Source of the DNA: an uncultured Romboutsia sp.
GTDB taxonomy: Bacteria > Bacillota > Clostridia > Peptostreptococcales > Peptostreptococcaceae
Direction of reading: 5' to 3'
NCBI GenBank assembly: GCA_937880075.1
Contig: CALFLM010000080.1
Location: forward strand, 4,097 to 68,096
Length of the DNA: 64,000 bases
Of this stretch, positions 17,569-26,784 are shown piece after piece; within the stretch, counting starts at the first letter, position 1; every line of letters starts with the position of its first letter. The position numbers and the translations under genes were made by a program. Under the pieces are notes generated by a model, which worked only from the letters and a program-made list of their open reading frames with translations, searched no databases and was not told the DNA's origin.

Positions 17569-18909
17569 ATGGCAGGATTAATAGGTAATTTACATTCAGC
17601 AGCAAGTGGTATGAGCGTAAGCCAAAAATCTATACAAACAACATCACATAATATAAATAATATAAATACACCAGGATACTCTAGACAAAGGGTAGAACAA
17701 AAGGCAAAAAGTGCATACAGTAACCCTGGATATAATAGTAGTATGGGACCAGGACAATTAGGTACAGGTGTAGAAGCTACTGATGTTATAAGAATAAGAA
17801 ATACATTCTATGATTTTCAATATAGAAGTGAATCCCATAACTATGGAGAAACAAGTATAAAATATCAACACTATACAAATATGGAAAAAATATTTAATGA
17901 ACCTTCGGATGCATCAATATCAGCTTCTATAAGTAATTTCTTTTCTAGTTGGCAAGAACTTTCTAAAAATCCAAAGGATTCAGGAGCTAAAGATATAGTA
18001 ATACAAAATAGTAAATATCTAGCAAATAATATAAGCAACATAAAAGAAAAACTAGAAAAATTAAGTGATCAGGCTGATAAAAAGTTAAAAGATGATGTAT
18101 CAGAAATAAATGATATGCTTAAGAGATTAAAAGAATTAGATAAGCAAATAAAATTAGTTGACGGTAGTGGAAAAACTCCAAATGATTTAATGGATGAAAG
18201 AGATAAAATTATAGATGATTTAAGTTATAAGGTAGATATTAATAATCCAGAGGTACAAGAAGCACTTAAAACTGGAGAATTAAAAATAAATAAAGTAGCA
18301 ACTGGTGGGTTATCTTTAACAGATGCAAATGGAAAAAAGATAAATTCTCCATCAGGTGAAATACAAGGCTCTATGGATATGATATCTAAAGTAGGTGAGT
18401 ATACCACTAAAATTAAAGAATTAGCTCAAGGTGTAGCTAAAGGTGTTAATAATATACTTAATGGAAGAGATATAAATGCTAACACAAATACACCAACAGA
18501 TAAAGATTTATTTATAATAGACACTGCTGGTAACCCTATTATAAAAGTAAATGATAAAATAGTAGAAAATCCAAAAGCGTGGGATATAACTACGGACATT
18601 GCTTCTAAGCTATATAAGTTAAAAGATCAAAAATTCACTATAGGGAAAGAAGAAACAACTATAGATAAATTTTATAATGGAATAATACAAAAATTAGGTA
18701 ATGAAACTCAAGAAGTAATAAGAAATGAAAAAAATCAAAGTAAAGTACTAAAAGAAATAGACAACCTAAGACTTAATGTATCTGGAGTATCTATTGATGA
18801 GGAAATGGTAAATTTAATACAATTTCAACATTCATACAATGCAAGTGCTAAGGTAATATCAACAATTGATTCTTTATTAGATGTTGTTGTAAATGGTCTA
18901 GTTAGGTAA
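17569..18909 (+). CDS. flgK: Flagellar hook-associated protein 1 (FlgK)
   Basis: 446 residues. The N-terminal rod-type domain has SAASGMSVSQKSIQTTSHNINNINTPGYSRQ (DUF/Flg_bb_rod signature, residues 8-40). The central region is coiled coil and beta. The C-terminal Flg_bbr domain has VSIDEEMVNLIQFQHSYNASAKVISTIDSLL. It forms the first junction ring between hook and filament. Shorter than the enterobacterial FlgK (about 547), as usual for Clostridia. Operon with flgN and flgL (14-bp gap). Confidence 0.95.
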   Translation: MAGLIGNLHSAASGMSVSQKSIQTTSHNINNINTPGYSRQRVEQKAKSAYSNPGYNSSMGPGQLGTGVEATDVIRIRNTFYDFQYRSESHNYGETSIKYQHYTNMEKIFNEPSDASISASISNFFSSWQELSKNPKDSGAKDIVIQNSKYLANNISNIKEKLEKLSDQADKKLKDDVSEINDMLKRLKELDKQIKLVDGSGKTPNDLMDERDKIIDDLSYKVDINNPEVQEALKTGELKINKVATGGLSLTDANGKKINSPSGEIQGSMDMISKVGEYTTKIKELAQGVAKGVNNILNGRDINANTNTPTDKDLFIIDTAGNPIIKVNDKIVENPKAWDITTDIASKLYKLKDQKFTIGKEETTIDKFYNGIIQKLGNETQEVIRNEKNQSKVLKEIDNLRLNVSGVSIDEEMVNLIQFQHSYNASAKVISTIDSLLDVVVNGLVR

Positions 18910-18923
18910 TTAGGAGGGAAAAT

Positions 18924-19880
18924 ATGAGAGTAACAAATACAGCTATGGTGAGAAGTCATTTATATGATACTCAACAAAACTTATCTAGAATGAACAAGAT
19001 AAATGAACAAATTAACTCTGGAAAAGTAGTAAATAGAATTTCTGATGATCCGCATAAAGCTATAAAAATAATGAATATGAATAATGAGATTAAATATACT
19101 GAAAAATATAATTATAATATAGATGAAACTGTTGGATGGATGAATAATACAGATGCTTCTTTAGAGAATTTTGGAAATTTATTTAAAGATATAAAAGATA
19201 ATATCATAAAAGTGGGTAATGGAACTTACTCAAAAGAAGAAATAAAGGCAATAAATGCAGAAATGAATGAAAAGATAAAAGAGATAGCTGATGTACTTAA
19301 TACAACTCATGGTGGGAAGTATATGTTTGGTGGAAGTAATGTAGAGGAAGCTCCTATTAATTTAATTGAAAATGCAGATGGTACGGTTACATTAGAAATT
19401 AATAAAAACTCAAATACAGATGATTTAAAAGCTGATATAGCAGATGGTACAAGTATTGATTATAATGTATCTGTTGGAGAAATATTTAATGTAAAAGATG
19501 AAAATGGAAAAACTGTAAACTTATTAGATGAAGTAAATAAGGTTTCAAAACTTATGAATGATATAGCTAATGGTGATGAACAAACTTCTGCAAATGCAAG
19601 AAAAGAGCTACTTGGCGATGTAAAAGACAATATTGATAAATTGTACAATCATGCACTTGATGAAAGAACTTCTCTTGGAGTTAGAGTAAGCACTGCGGAA
19701 AAAATAAAAGAATTAAATGATGAAAATATACTTAATATGAAAAGTGTACTTTCTTTAGACCAAGATGTTGATCATGTTGAAAAATTTATAGAGTTAAAGT
19801 CAGCAGAGCTTGTTTATCAAGCATCAATACAAGTTGGAACTAAGTTAATACAACCTACAATACTAGATTATATGAGATAA
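18924..19880 (+). CDS. flgL: Flagellar hook-associated protein 3 (FlgL)
   Basis: 318 residues with flagellin-like ends: MRVTNTAMVRSHLYDTQQNLSRM...NSGKVVNRISDDP at the N-terminus and SAELVYQASIQVGTKLIQPTILDYMR at the C-terminus. It forms the second junction ring, beneath the filament. Follows flgK by 14 bp with a TAGGAGGG ribosome binding site. Confidence 0.94.
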   Translation: MRVTNTAMVRSHLYDTQQNLSRMNKINEQINSGKVVNRISDDPHKAIKIMNMNNEIKYTEKYNYNIDETVGWMNNTDASLENFGNLFKDIKDNIIKVGNGTYSKEEIKAINAEMNEKIKEIADVLNTTHGGKYMFGGSNVEEAPINLIENADGTVTLEINKNSNTDDLKADIADGTSIDYNVSVGEIFNVKDENGKTVNLLDEVNKVSKLMNDIANGDEQTSANARKELLGDVKDNIDKLYNHALDERTSLGVRVSTAEKIKELNDENILNMKSVLSLDQDVDHVEKFIELKSAELVYQASIQVGTKLIQPTILDYMR

Positions 19881-19893
19881 TCGGGAGGTTTAT

Positions 19894-20265
19894 ATGGATA
19901 TATTATTTGAAAAAGGTATACCTGGTTTTGAGTCTTACAAACATTTTACTATAAATAAAGTTGAAGAAAATGAAAAATTTTATATGATAAATTCAAAGGA
20001 AGATTCAAATATAGGTTTTGTTTCTGTATCTCCATTTGAAATTAAGAATAATTATGAAATAGACTTAAATGATGAGTTTACTAAAGTATTAAATATTGAA
20101 AGTCCAGAAGATGTATTAGTATTATGCTTAATAACGTTAGGAAAAACATTAAAGGAAAGTACAGTAAACTTAAAAGCACCTATAATAATAAATATAAAAA
20201 ATAATAAAGGTAAGCAATTAATATTACAAGATGATAAATATAAAATAAAAGAACCTTTAGAATAG
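19894..20265 (+). CDS. fliW: Flagellar assembly factor FliW
   Basis: 123 residues with the FliW opening GIPGFE and the SPF..K.(Y)(E)(I)D and [14 protein letters not shown] blocks, then NLKAPIIIN. FliW binds flagellin and, when flagellin is scarce, binds CsrA to relieve repression of flagellin translation. It is encoded directly before csrA (11-bp gap), and the fliC leader has a clear CsrA site, so the partner-switch circuit is complete. Confidence 0.94.
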   Translation: MDILFEKGIPGFESYKHFTINKVEENEKFYMINSKEDSNIGFVSVSPFEIKNNYEIDLNDEFTKVLNIESPEDVLVLCLITLGKTLKESTVNLKAPIIINIKNNKGKQLILQDDKYKIKEPLE

Positions 20266-20276
20266 GGCGTGAAAAT

Positions 20277-20489
20277 ATGCTAGTAATTTCAAGAAAAAAA
20301 GGAGAATCTTTATTAATAGGAGATGATATAGAAATAACTATAGAAAAAATAGACTCTTCTAGTGTTAAAATATCAATAGATGCTCCTAAAGAAAAAATTA
20401 TACTTAGAAAAGAAGTATACGAAAATATACAAAAAGAGAATTCAAAAGCTATAACAAAATCAAGTGATATTTTAAAAGTTTTAAGATAG
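20277..20489 (+). CDS. csrA: Translational regulator CsrA
   Basis: 70 residues, opening [22 protein letters not shown] (conserved R6 and the strand-1 RNA-binding face) and [18 protein letters not shown]. It is a homodimeric RNA-binding protein that blocks ribosome access at GGA motifs. The likely target here is the fliC leader hairpin at 22804-22819. The C-terminus is longer than E. coli CsrA (61), as in Gram-positive CsrA that interacts with FliW. Confidence 0.96.
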   Translation: MLVISRKKGESLLIGDDIEITIEKIDSSSVKISIDAPKEKIILRKEVYENIQKENSKAITKSSDILKVLR

Positions 20490-20497
20490 GAGGAAAT

Positions 20498-20878
20498 ATG
20501 TATACATCCAATCCGTACAATGTGTATAAACAAAATTCTGTAAATTTAGCATCAAGTAAACAACTTTTATTGATGCTGTTAGACGGAGCTGTAAAATATA
20601 CAAAAATAGCTAGATTAGCTATTTTAGAAAAAGATATACCAAGAGCACATAAAGAATTAATAAGAGTTCAAGATATATTTTTAGAACTTATGATAACTAT
20701 GGATAAAAATACAAAATATATGGAAGATTTATATAATCTATATGAATTTATAAAAAATGAACTTGTAAAAGCAAATATGAAAAAAGACATTAAAATAATA
20801 GATGAAGTACTTCCTATAATAGAAGAAGTAAGAGATATGTGGTATGAAGTTGACAAAAAAATAAAAACTGGTGTATAG
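20498..20878 (+). CDS. fliS: Flagellin export chaperone FliS
   Basis: 126 residues, four-helix FliS fold: NPYNVYKQNSVNLASSKQLLLMLLDGAVKY at the N-terminus and IPRAHKELIRVQDIFLELMITMD in the middle. It binds the C-terminus of flagellin and prevents premature polymerisation. Gap of 8 bp to csrA; fliD follows after 12 bp. C. difficile has two fliS-like genes here; only one is present in this window. Confidence 0.94.
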   Translation: MYTSNPYNVYKQNSVNLASSKQLLLMLLDGAVKYTKIARLAILEKDIPRAHKELIRVQDIFLELMITMDKNTKYMEDLYNLYEFIKNELVKANMKKDIKIIDEVLPIIEEVRDMWYEVDKKIKTGV

Positions 20879-20890
20879 GGGTGAAAGTAT

Positions 20891-22384
20891 ATGTCAAGTG
20901 TAAGTGGAATAAGACTACCAGGTCTTGCAACAGGTATGGATACAGAGACTATGGTAAAGGAAATGCTTACTGGAGAGCAAAATAAAGTAGATAAGGCAAA
21001 ACAAAAAGAACAAATTATAAATTGGCAACAAGAAACATATAGAGAAATGATTTCTGATATAAAAGGATTTAATGATAAATATTTTTCATTAACATCTAAG
21101 GACTCGATAATAAATAGTAGTGCTTGGAATACACTAACTGTTACTAGTTCAAATTCTAGTGTAATAACAGCTACAGGTAATGCAGGTGCCAATAAAGTCG
21201 ATTATAAGTTTGAAGTTAAAAAGCTAGCAGAACCTGCAAGGGTAACTTCATCTAAAGCTGATATAAAAAAAGATAGCAAGTTAATCGAGTTAGGAGCTAT
21301 AGAAGGAGATAAATTTAAAATAGCTTTAGGTGAGGACGATAAAGGGAAGGTTATATATTCAGACGTTATAACCATAGATAAGGAAGATACTGTAGAATCT
21401 TTAGTAAGCAAAATAAATAATGCTGCAAAAGGAGAAGTTAAAGCTTCATATAGTGAAATGACAGGCAAGTTTACTATAGAATCAATTAAAACAGGACAAA
21501 ATAGTGGCTTTGCTATAACTGATGAAAGTGGAAAGCTATCTGATTCATTAAAATTTTTAGGAATAAATACTAATAAAGCTGTTGGAAGTAATTCTGAAAT
21601 AATAGTATCTTCAAAAGATGGGTCATTTTCTAAGACTTTAAATGAAGAATCAAACTCATTTACTATAGATGGTATAAAATACAATGTTCATAGTATAGGA
21701 AGTTCAGAAATAAATTCTAAGCAAGATACAAAACCAGCATTAGATAGAATGAAGACATTTGTAGAAGATTATAATAAGATGATGGACAAAATGTACGATA
21801 TCTTAACTCAGAAAGAAAATAGAGATTATCCACCTTTAACTGAAGCTCAAAAAAAGGAAATGGAAAAAGAGGAAATAGAAGCATGGGAAAAAAAGGCTAA
21901 GCAAGGTATCCTTAGAAATGACGCTGAGATGAGAAGGTTTATGGATGATATGCAAAATGCTATATTTGGTGATAAAATATCGGTTCTTGCTGAAATGGGA
22001 TTAACTACTCATGAAGACTACAATAAGAAGGGTCAAATAGCATTAGACGAGGAAAAGTTTACAAAAGCGTTAGAAACTAACTCTGAAAAAGTTTATGAAG
22101 TTTTTGCAAAAGATAAATCAAGTGTTATGGAAAGTATGAAGAACACTGTGAACAAGTATATAGGTGGGTCATCTTCTGTATTTGCAAAAAAAGCTGGATT
22201 AGAAAAAACTGCATCAGCAGTAAATAACTTCTACTCAGAACAATTAAAAAGACAAGCTGAAATTATAAAGAGTTTACAAAGAAAAATGTCTGATAAAGAA
22301 AATAGTTTATATAAGAAATTTGGAGCTCTTGAGTCTAGTATGAATAAATTAAATTCTCAAATGAATTACTTTATGCAAGCGTAA
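20891..22384 (+). CDS. fliD: Flagellar filament cap protein FliD (HAP2)
   Basis: 497 residues. The FliD N-domain (RLPGLATGMDTETMVKEML, W-Q-x-xY-R-EM) is followed by a beta-rich centre and a FliD C-domain (MKTFVEDYNKMMDKM, then GQIALDEEKFTKAL and a C-terminal coiled coil ending with LESSMNKLNSQMNYF). It caps the filament and folds flagellin as it emerges. Late operon, after fliS and before a FliT-like gene. Confidence 0.95.
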   Translation: MSSVSGIRLPGLATGMDTETMVKEMLTGEQNKVDKAKQKEQIINWQQETYREMISDIKGFNDKYFSLTSKDSIINSSAWNTLTVTSSNSSVITATGNAGANKVDYKFEVKKLAEPARVTSSKADIKKDSKLIELGAIEGDKFKIALGEDDKGKVIYSDVITIDKEDTVESLVSKINNAAKGEVKASYSEMTGKFTIESIKTGQNSGFAITDESGKLSDSLKFLGINTNKAVGSNSEIIVSSKDGSFSKTLNEESNSFTIDGIKYNVHSIGSSEINSKQDTKPALDRMKTFVEDYNKMMDKMYDILTQKENRDYPPLTEAQKKEMEKEEIEAWEKKAKQGILRNDAEMRRFMDDMQNAIFGDKISVLAEMGLTTHEDYNKKGQIALDEEKFTKALETNSEKVYEVFAKDKSSVMESMKNTVNKYIGGSSSVFAKKAGLEKTASAVNNFYSEQLKRQAEIIKSLQRKMSDKENSLYKKFGALESSMNKLNSQMNYFMQA

Positions 22385-22405
22385 GTATACAGGTGAATAA
22401 TTAGT

Positions 22406-22723
22406 ATGGAAAATGTAAACTTATATAAAAAAATATCATTAGAAATAATTGAAGCTATAAATAATGACAATGTAGATATATTAAATGAACTTTTTGATAA
22501 AAGGCAGACTATATTAAATCAAGAAAAGGATAAAGAAAAACTAAAAGAAGAATTAATAAAATATGGTATATTAGATATAGATAATAATATTAAAGTTTTG
22601 TTAAGTAATAGTATAGATAAAATTAAGGATGAAATAAAAGAGCATAGGCGTTTTATACATGTTAATAATTCTTATATAAAAAATAATAAAGAAAATTTAA
22701 ATATTTTTAATAAAAAAGTATAA
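22406..22723 (+). CDS. fliT: FliT-like flagellar chaperone
   Basis: 105 residues, small, very charged and helical, placed 21 bp after fliD, where FliT-type chaperones occur. The pattern ISLEIIEAIxNDNVDxLNELFDKRQTILNQ resembles the FliT helices; overall similarity is weak, so the name rests mainly on position and size. Its stop codon is inside the -35 element (TAAA) of the fliC promoter. Confidence 0.6.
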   Translation: MENVNLYKKISLEIIEAINNDNVDILNELFDKRQTILNQEKDKEKLKEELIKYGILDIDNNIKVLLSNSIDKIKDEIKEHRRFIHVNNSYIKNNKENLNIFNKKV

Positions 22724-22747
22724 AGTTTTTTTGAAAAATGTCGAATT
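22721..22747 (+). promoter_or_regulatory. Sigma-28 (SigD) promoter of fliC
   Basis: TAAA (22721-22724), exactly 15 nt, GTCGAATT (22740-22747); consensus TAAA-N15-GCCGATAA. It overlaps the stop codon of the preceding gene and leaves a leader of roughly 85 nt before fliC. Confidence 0.78.
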
Positions 22748-22803
22748 ATAATATTGTAAGAAGATACTTGGCCAAGTATTTAGTATATAAAAATAAAATA
22801 AAA

Positions 22804-22831
22804 ATGACAAGGATGTCGTAAAACTAAGGAG
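22804..22831 (+). promoter_or_regulatory. CsrA-binding hairpin plus second GGA at the fliC ribosome binding site
   Basis: ACAAGGATGT (22807-22816) matches the CsrA consensus ACARGGAUGU fully. It forms a hairpin, ATGACA (22804-22809) with TGTCGT (22814-22819), presenting AGGA as the loop. A second GGA is in the ribosome binding site AAGGAG (22826-22831). This two-site arrangement mirrors the known CsrA control of Bacillus hag. fliW and csrA are encoded 2.5 kb upstream. Confidence 0.8.
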
Positions 22832-22839
22832 AGTATAAA

Positions 22840-23649
22840 ATGAGAATAAACACTAACTTAAATGGTATGATAGCAACTAACCAAATGGCAAAGAATACTG
22901 CATTAGCAGGAAATTCTATGGAAAAATTATCTACAGGTTTAAGAATAACTAAAGCTGGAGATGACGCTGCAGGATTAGCTGTATCTGAAAAGATGAGAGC
23001 TCAAATAAGAGGGATGGAGCAAGCTGAAAGAAACGTACAAGATGGTATATCAATGGTTCAAACAGCTGAAGGTGCATTAGAAGAAGCTGGGAATATAGCT
23101 CAAAGAATGAGAGAATTATCAGTTCAAGCAGGTAATGATACATTATCAGATGAAGATAGATCAAAGATATCAGGAGAATTAACAGAACTTCAAGAAGAAA
23201 TGGCTAATATAGCTACGGAAACTAAATTCAATGGGAATTCATTATTAGATGCAAATGCTGGAGATTTCACTATACAAGCTGGAGCTAATGGTGAAACTAG
23301 AACAGTTATAATGGAAGATTTATCTAGTGTGGCGAATACTTTATCTCAACTAGATGTAACTGGAAATACCGAAGCTCAAGCTTCTATAAAATCTATAGAC
23401 AAGGCATTAGAAAGTATAAACTCAGCTAGAGCTAATTTAGGTGCTATGCAAAATAGATTAGAGTATACAGCAGCTAACTTAACTACGTCTACTGAAAATT
23501 TAACTGCTGCAGAATCAAGAATAAGAGATGTAGATGTTGCTAAAGAAATGGTTAAGCTATCTAAGTTAAACATATTAAATCAAGCATCACAAGCTATGGT
23601 TTCACAAGCTAAGCAACAACCTGAAAGTGTAACTCAATTATTAAGATAA
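22840..23649 (+). CDS. fliC: Flagellin FliC
   Basis: 269 residues with canonical flagellin ends: MRINTNLNGMIATNQM...LSTGLRITKAGDDAAGLAVSEKMRAQIRG at the N-terminus and ANLTTSTENLTAAESRIRDVDVAKEM..L...ILNQASQAM..QA at the C-terminus. Only a short middle (about 130-180) separates the D0/D1 halves, so domains D2/D3 are absent. Ser/Thr in that middle are the likely glycosylation sites (inference from the adjacent island). It has its own sigma-28 promoter, a CsrA site in the leader and a terminator after it, consistent with high, tuned expression. Confidence 0.97.
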   Translation: MRINTNLNGMIATNQMAKNTALAGNSMEKLSTGLRITKAGDDAAGLAVSEKMRAQIRGMEQAERNVQDGISMVQTAEGALEEAGNIAQRMRELSVQAGNDTLSDEDRSKISGELTELQEEMANIATETKFNGNSLLDANAGDFTIQAGANGETRTVIMEDLSSVANTLSQLDVTGNTEAQASIKSIDKALESINSARANLGAMQNRLEYTAANLTTSTENLTAAESRIRDVDVAKEMVKLSKLNILNQASQAMVSQAKQQPESVTQLLR

Positions 23650-23666
23650 TTATTAAATTTTAAATT

Positions 23667-23699
23667 AAGGGGTAAAGCAATATGCTTTACTCTTTATTT
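23667..23699 (+). terminator. Terminator (possibly leaky) after fliC
   Basis: Stem 23667-23678 with 23684-23695 (core GTAAAGC/GCTTTAC, two wobbles, 5-nt loop) and a T-rich tail. It probably limits read-through from the strong fliC promoter into the glycosyltransferase gene. Confidence 0.75.
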
Positions 23700-23730
23700 T
23701 TAAATTTAATAACTACAAAGGAGAATTCAA

Positions 23731-25968
23731 ATGTTATTAAGTATAGTGATGATGGTAAAAAATGAAGAAAAATATTTAGATAAAACATTATCTTCATTAC
23801 AGGGGTTAATGAATGATATAGATAGTGAGTTAATAATATTAGATACTGGATCGACTGATAAGACAGTAGACATAGCTAGAAAATATACAGAAAAAGTATA
23901 TTTTTCAAAGTGGAACAATAATTTTTCAGATATGAGAAATATATCTATAAGTTATGCAAGTGGTGAATGGATTTTAATATTAGATGCAGATGAAGAATTA
24001 ATAAATTATGAAAAATTGAAGATTTTTTTTGAATCTGACATACGTCACAAATATAATTCTGCATCTATAAAATTGAAAAATATTTTTAATGAAGATGGGG
24101 AGTTGTACAATTTAGCATCTATATTGAGATTATTTAGAAATGAAAATGATTTTAAATTTACAGGTTCGATACATGAGCAACCAAAATATAAAGCGCCTAT
24201 ATACAATGATATAGCTTCCTTTATACATTATGGATATATGTTTAAAGATGAGTCTATTCGTCAATTAAAAATAAAGAGAAATGAAGAAATATTACTAAAT
24301 CAAATAGATAAAACACCAAATGATGCATACACAAACTATCAGCTTGGAAAGAATTATTTAATATCATATAAAAAACATGATGCGATTTACTATATAGAAA
24401 AAGCATATTCTTTATATAAGAAACGAGGAATAATTCCAACATATGTAATTTCAGATTTGATTAAATTATATATAGATACTAATAGTTTTATTAAGTCTGA
24501 GAAACTTTGCTTAAATTATATAAAGAATGATAATAATAATGTAGATATATATTATTATTTAGGAGAAAGTCAAAGGAAAAATGGAAAGTATAAAGAGAGT
24601 ATTAAAAGTTATGAAAAGTATTTATATCTTTTAGAAAATTATGATATATCTACACAGTCAAGAAACATAGATTGTAATTGTGATACAATGTCATATAAAA
24701 ATAGATGTGAGATTATAATAATTGGACTTTATTATAATTTAGAAAATTATGAAGAAGTTATAAAAAGAGTGGGCAAATTAAGCATTAAAGATATAAAAAG
24801 CATTTACTATATAATAATTTCTAGTTTATATAAATTAAATAAAACTCATGAAATAAAGAAATTATATAATGCAATCTCAGAAAATAAAATCGAAAGAAGC
24901 AAATTTTTTAATGAATTAGAGAAATTAGCAAGAGAATCTAGAGATGAATATAAAGAAAAACTATATGAAATGTTTTCTAATATAGATGATAACTACGGTA
25001 TATTAAATAAAATAAGAGTAAATGGCAAGTTGGATGTTAAAAAGTGTAATGATATATTAAAAAATGAAAGTAATATGTTCTATGGAGATATAATACACTA
25101 TGCTTTTAAGCAAAACATTTTACTTGAAAATATACTAAGAGATGTAAGTTATACAAAACTTGAAGTTTATATAAGTTATTTGATAACAACTAAAAAAGAG
25201 AGCAAAATATATTTTTACGATTATCTGAATGATTCAACAAATACATTAGATTTAGAAAAAATTAAGATTTATACTTGTTTATCTAAATCATTACTTTGTT
25301 ACGGTAATTTGGATAGCAAGAGATATAAAAATACATTTTTAATGTATATTTTATATAGTTATAATTATTTAAAAAATATATACAACCAAAATATTAATGA
25401 TGAAGAATTATACAAATTATTGACAAATAAAGAAGATATATTTGTTATAGACATAATGAATGCTCAGAGATTAAAAAGCAAAGATAGTTTAGAATATATA
25501 AAAAGAATGAGACAAGTAATATTAAATAATCCACAGTATAAACAAGGAATAGAAATATTAATCAATAGTCTAACAGAGGATATAAAATCAAATAATGAAT
25601 TAGATAACTTAAAAAAAGAATATAAGCGTATTATAGAAGAAAGTTTAAATCAAGGTAATATAGAGAACAGTATGAAAATGATAACTGAATATGAGTCAAT
25701 ATTTAAAGATGATTTATTACTAAACTTTAGGGCAATTGTAAGCATTTATAAGTCTGAATTTGAGAAAGCAGATTATTATTTAAAGCAAGCTTATATCCGT
25801 GATAGTAATGATTATAACGTTATTTTTAATATAGCTTATGTAAAAGAATTATTAGGAGAAAATAAAGAAGCAGGGAGATTTTATTCTTTATTATTAAATA
25901 GTGATAATTCAGAAATAAAGATAGAAGCAAAAAATAGATTGTCTGAAATAAAAAGTAAAGAATTATAG
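23731..25968 (+). CDS. GT2 glycosyltransferase with TPR tail, flagellin-modifying
   Basis: 745 residues. The N-terminal GT-A/GT2 domain (1-about 230) has the start LSIVMMVKNEEKYLDKTL, the nucleotide-sugar motif ILDTGSTDKT and the metal-binding D85-A-D87 (ILDADEEL). The remainder is tetratricopeptide-like helical repeats (for example NDAYTNYQLGKNYL, VDIYYYLGESQRKNGKYKESIKSYEKYL). It occupies the place of the C. difficile flagellin glycosyltransferase directly after fliC. It probably attaches the first sugar to flagellin Ser/Thr in the cytoplasm, with the repeats recruiting flagellin. Confidence 0.88.
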   Translation: MLLSIVMMVKNEEKYLDKTLSSLQGLMNDIDSELIILDTGSTDKTVDIARKYTEKVYFSKWNNNFSDMRNISISYASGEWILILDADEELINYEKLKIFFESDIRHKYNSASIKLKNIFNEDGELYNLASILRLFRNENDFKFTGSIHEQPKYKAPIYNDIASFIHYGYMFKDESIRQLKIKRNEEILLNQIDKTPNDAYTNYQLGKNYLISYKKHDAIYYIEKAYSLYKKRGIIPTYVISDLIKLYIDTNSFIKSEKLCLNYIKNDNNNVDIYYYLGESQRKNGKYKESIKSYEKYLYLLENYDISTQSRNIDCNCDTMSYKNRCEIIIIGLYYNLENYEEVIKRVGKLSIKDIKSIYYIIISSLYKLNKTHEIKKLYNAISENKIERSKFFNELEKLARESRDEYKEKLYEMFSNIDDNYGILNKIRVNGKLDVKKCNDILKNESNMFYGDIIHYAFKQNILLENILRDVSYTKLEVYISYLITTKKESKIYFYDYLNDSTNTLDLEKIKIYTCLSKSLLCYGNLDSKRYKNTFLMYILYSYNYLKNIYNQNINDEELYKLLTNKEDIFVIDIMNAQRLKSKDSLEYIKRMRQVILNNPQYKQGIEILINSLTEDIKSNNELDNLKKEYKRIIEESLNQGNIENSMKMITEYESIFKDDLLLNFRAIVSIYKSEFEKADYYLKQAYIRDSNDYNVIFNIAYVKELLGENKEAGRFYSLLLNSDNSEIKIEAKNRLSEIKSKEL

Positions 25969-26005
25969 CATATAGAGCTGAGTTTTAACAAAAGGAGATA
26001 AACAC

Positions 26006-26782
26006 ATGAAAGTTGTAATACTTGCAGGAGGTTATGGAACTAGGATATCAGAAGAATCACATTTAAAACCTAAGCCTATGATTGAAATTGGTGGTAATCC
26101 TATATTATGGCACATAATGAAAATATATTCATATTATGGGTTTAATGATTTTATAGTATGCTGTGGATATAAAGGATATGCAATAAAAGAATACTTTGCT
26201 AATTATTATCTTCATAGATCAGATATAACATTTGATTTTACAAAAAATAATGAAATGACGATACATTCTAATATTGTTGAGCCTTGGAAGGTAACACTTG
26301 TTGACACTGGACTTGATACTATGACTGGTGGTAGATTAAAAAGAATTCAGAAATATATTGGTAATGAAGCATTTATGATGACATATGGAGATGGAGTATC
26401 TGATGTTAATATAAATGAACTGCTAGCATTTCATAAAGAAAATAATAAAATAGGAACAATAACAGCAATACAACCAGAAGGAAGATTTGGAATATTAAAT
26501 ATAGGCAGTGATAATTCTAGTATAGAATCATTTAAAGAGAAGCACAAACAAGATAGTGGTTGGATTAATGGTGGATATATGATATTAGAGCCTGAAATAT
26601 TTAACTATATAGATGGTGACGAAACAATACTAGAGAAAGATACGTTAGAAATTTTAGCAAATAAAAATCAATTAAATGCATATAAACATGATGGTTTTTG
26701 GCAATGCATGGATACACAAAGGGATAAACTATTATTGGAAAGCTTATGGGAAAATAATAAAGCTAAATGGAAGGTATGGTAA
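26006..26782 (+). CDS. rfbF: Glucose-1-phosphate cytidylyltransferase
   Basis: 258 residues; nucleotidyltransferase fold with MKVVILAGGYGTRISEE (G-rich NTP loop), KPKPMIEIGGNPILWHIMKIYS, MTYGDGVSDV (metal Asp) and WINGGYMILEPEIF. It makes CDP-glucose from CTP and glucose-1-phosphate. First enzyme of the CDP-dideoxysugar pathway whose other steps follow in this island. Start ATG with AAAGGAG. Confidence 0.94.
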   Translation: MKVVILAGGYGTRISEESHLKPKPMIEIGGNPILWHIMKIYSYYGFNDFIVCCGYKGYAIKEYFANYYLHRSDITFDFTKNNEMTIHSNIVEPWKVTLVDTGLDTMTGGRLKRIQKYIGNEAFMMTYGDGVSDVNINELLAFHKENNKIGTITAIQPEGRFGILNIGSDNSSIESFKEKHKQDSGWINGGYMILEPEIFNYIDGDETILEKDTLEILANKNQLNAYKHDGFWQCMDTQRDKLLLESLWENNKAKWKVW

Positions 26783-26784
26783 TT

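Noticed and set aside
20668..21192. Reverse-strand 174-codon open frame over fliS/fliD
   Set aside because: Fully inside conserved forward genes, no ribosome binding site, hydrophobic shadow composition.
22731..22752. Sigma-A promoter for fliC (TTGAAA ... TATAAT)
   Set aside because: The spacer is only 10 bp; the overlapping sigma-28 elements with exact spacing fit better.
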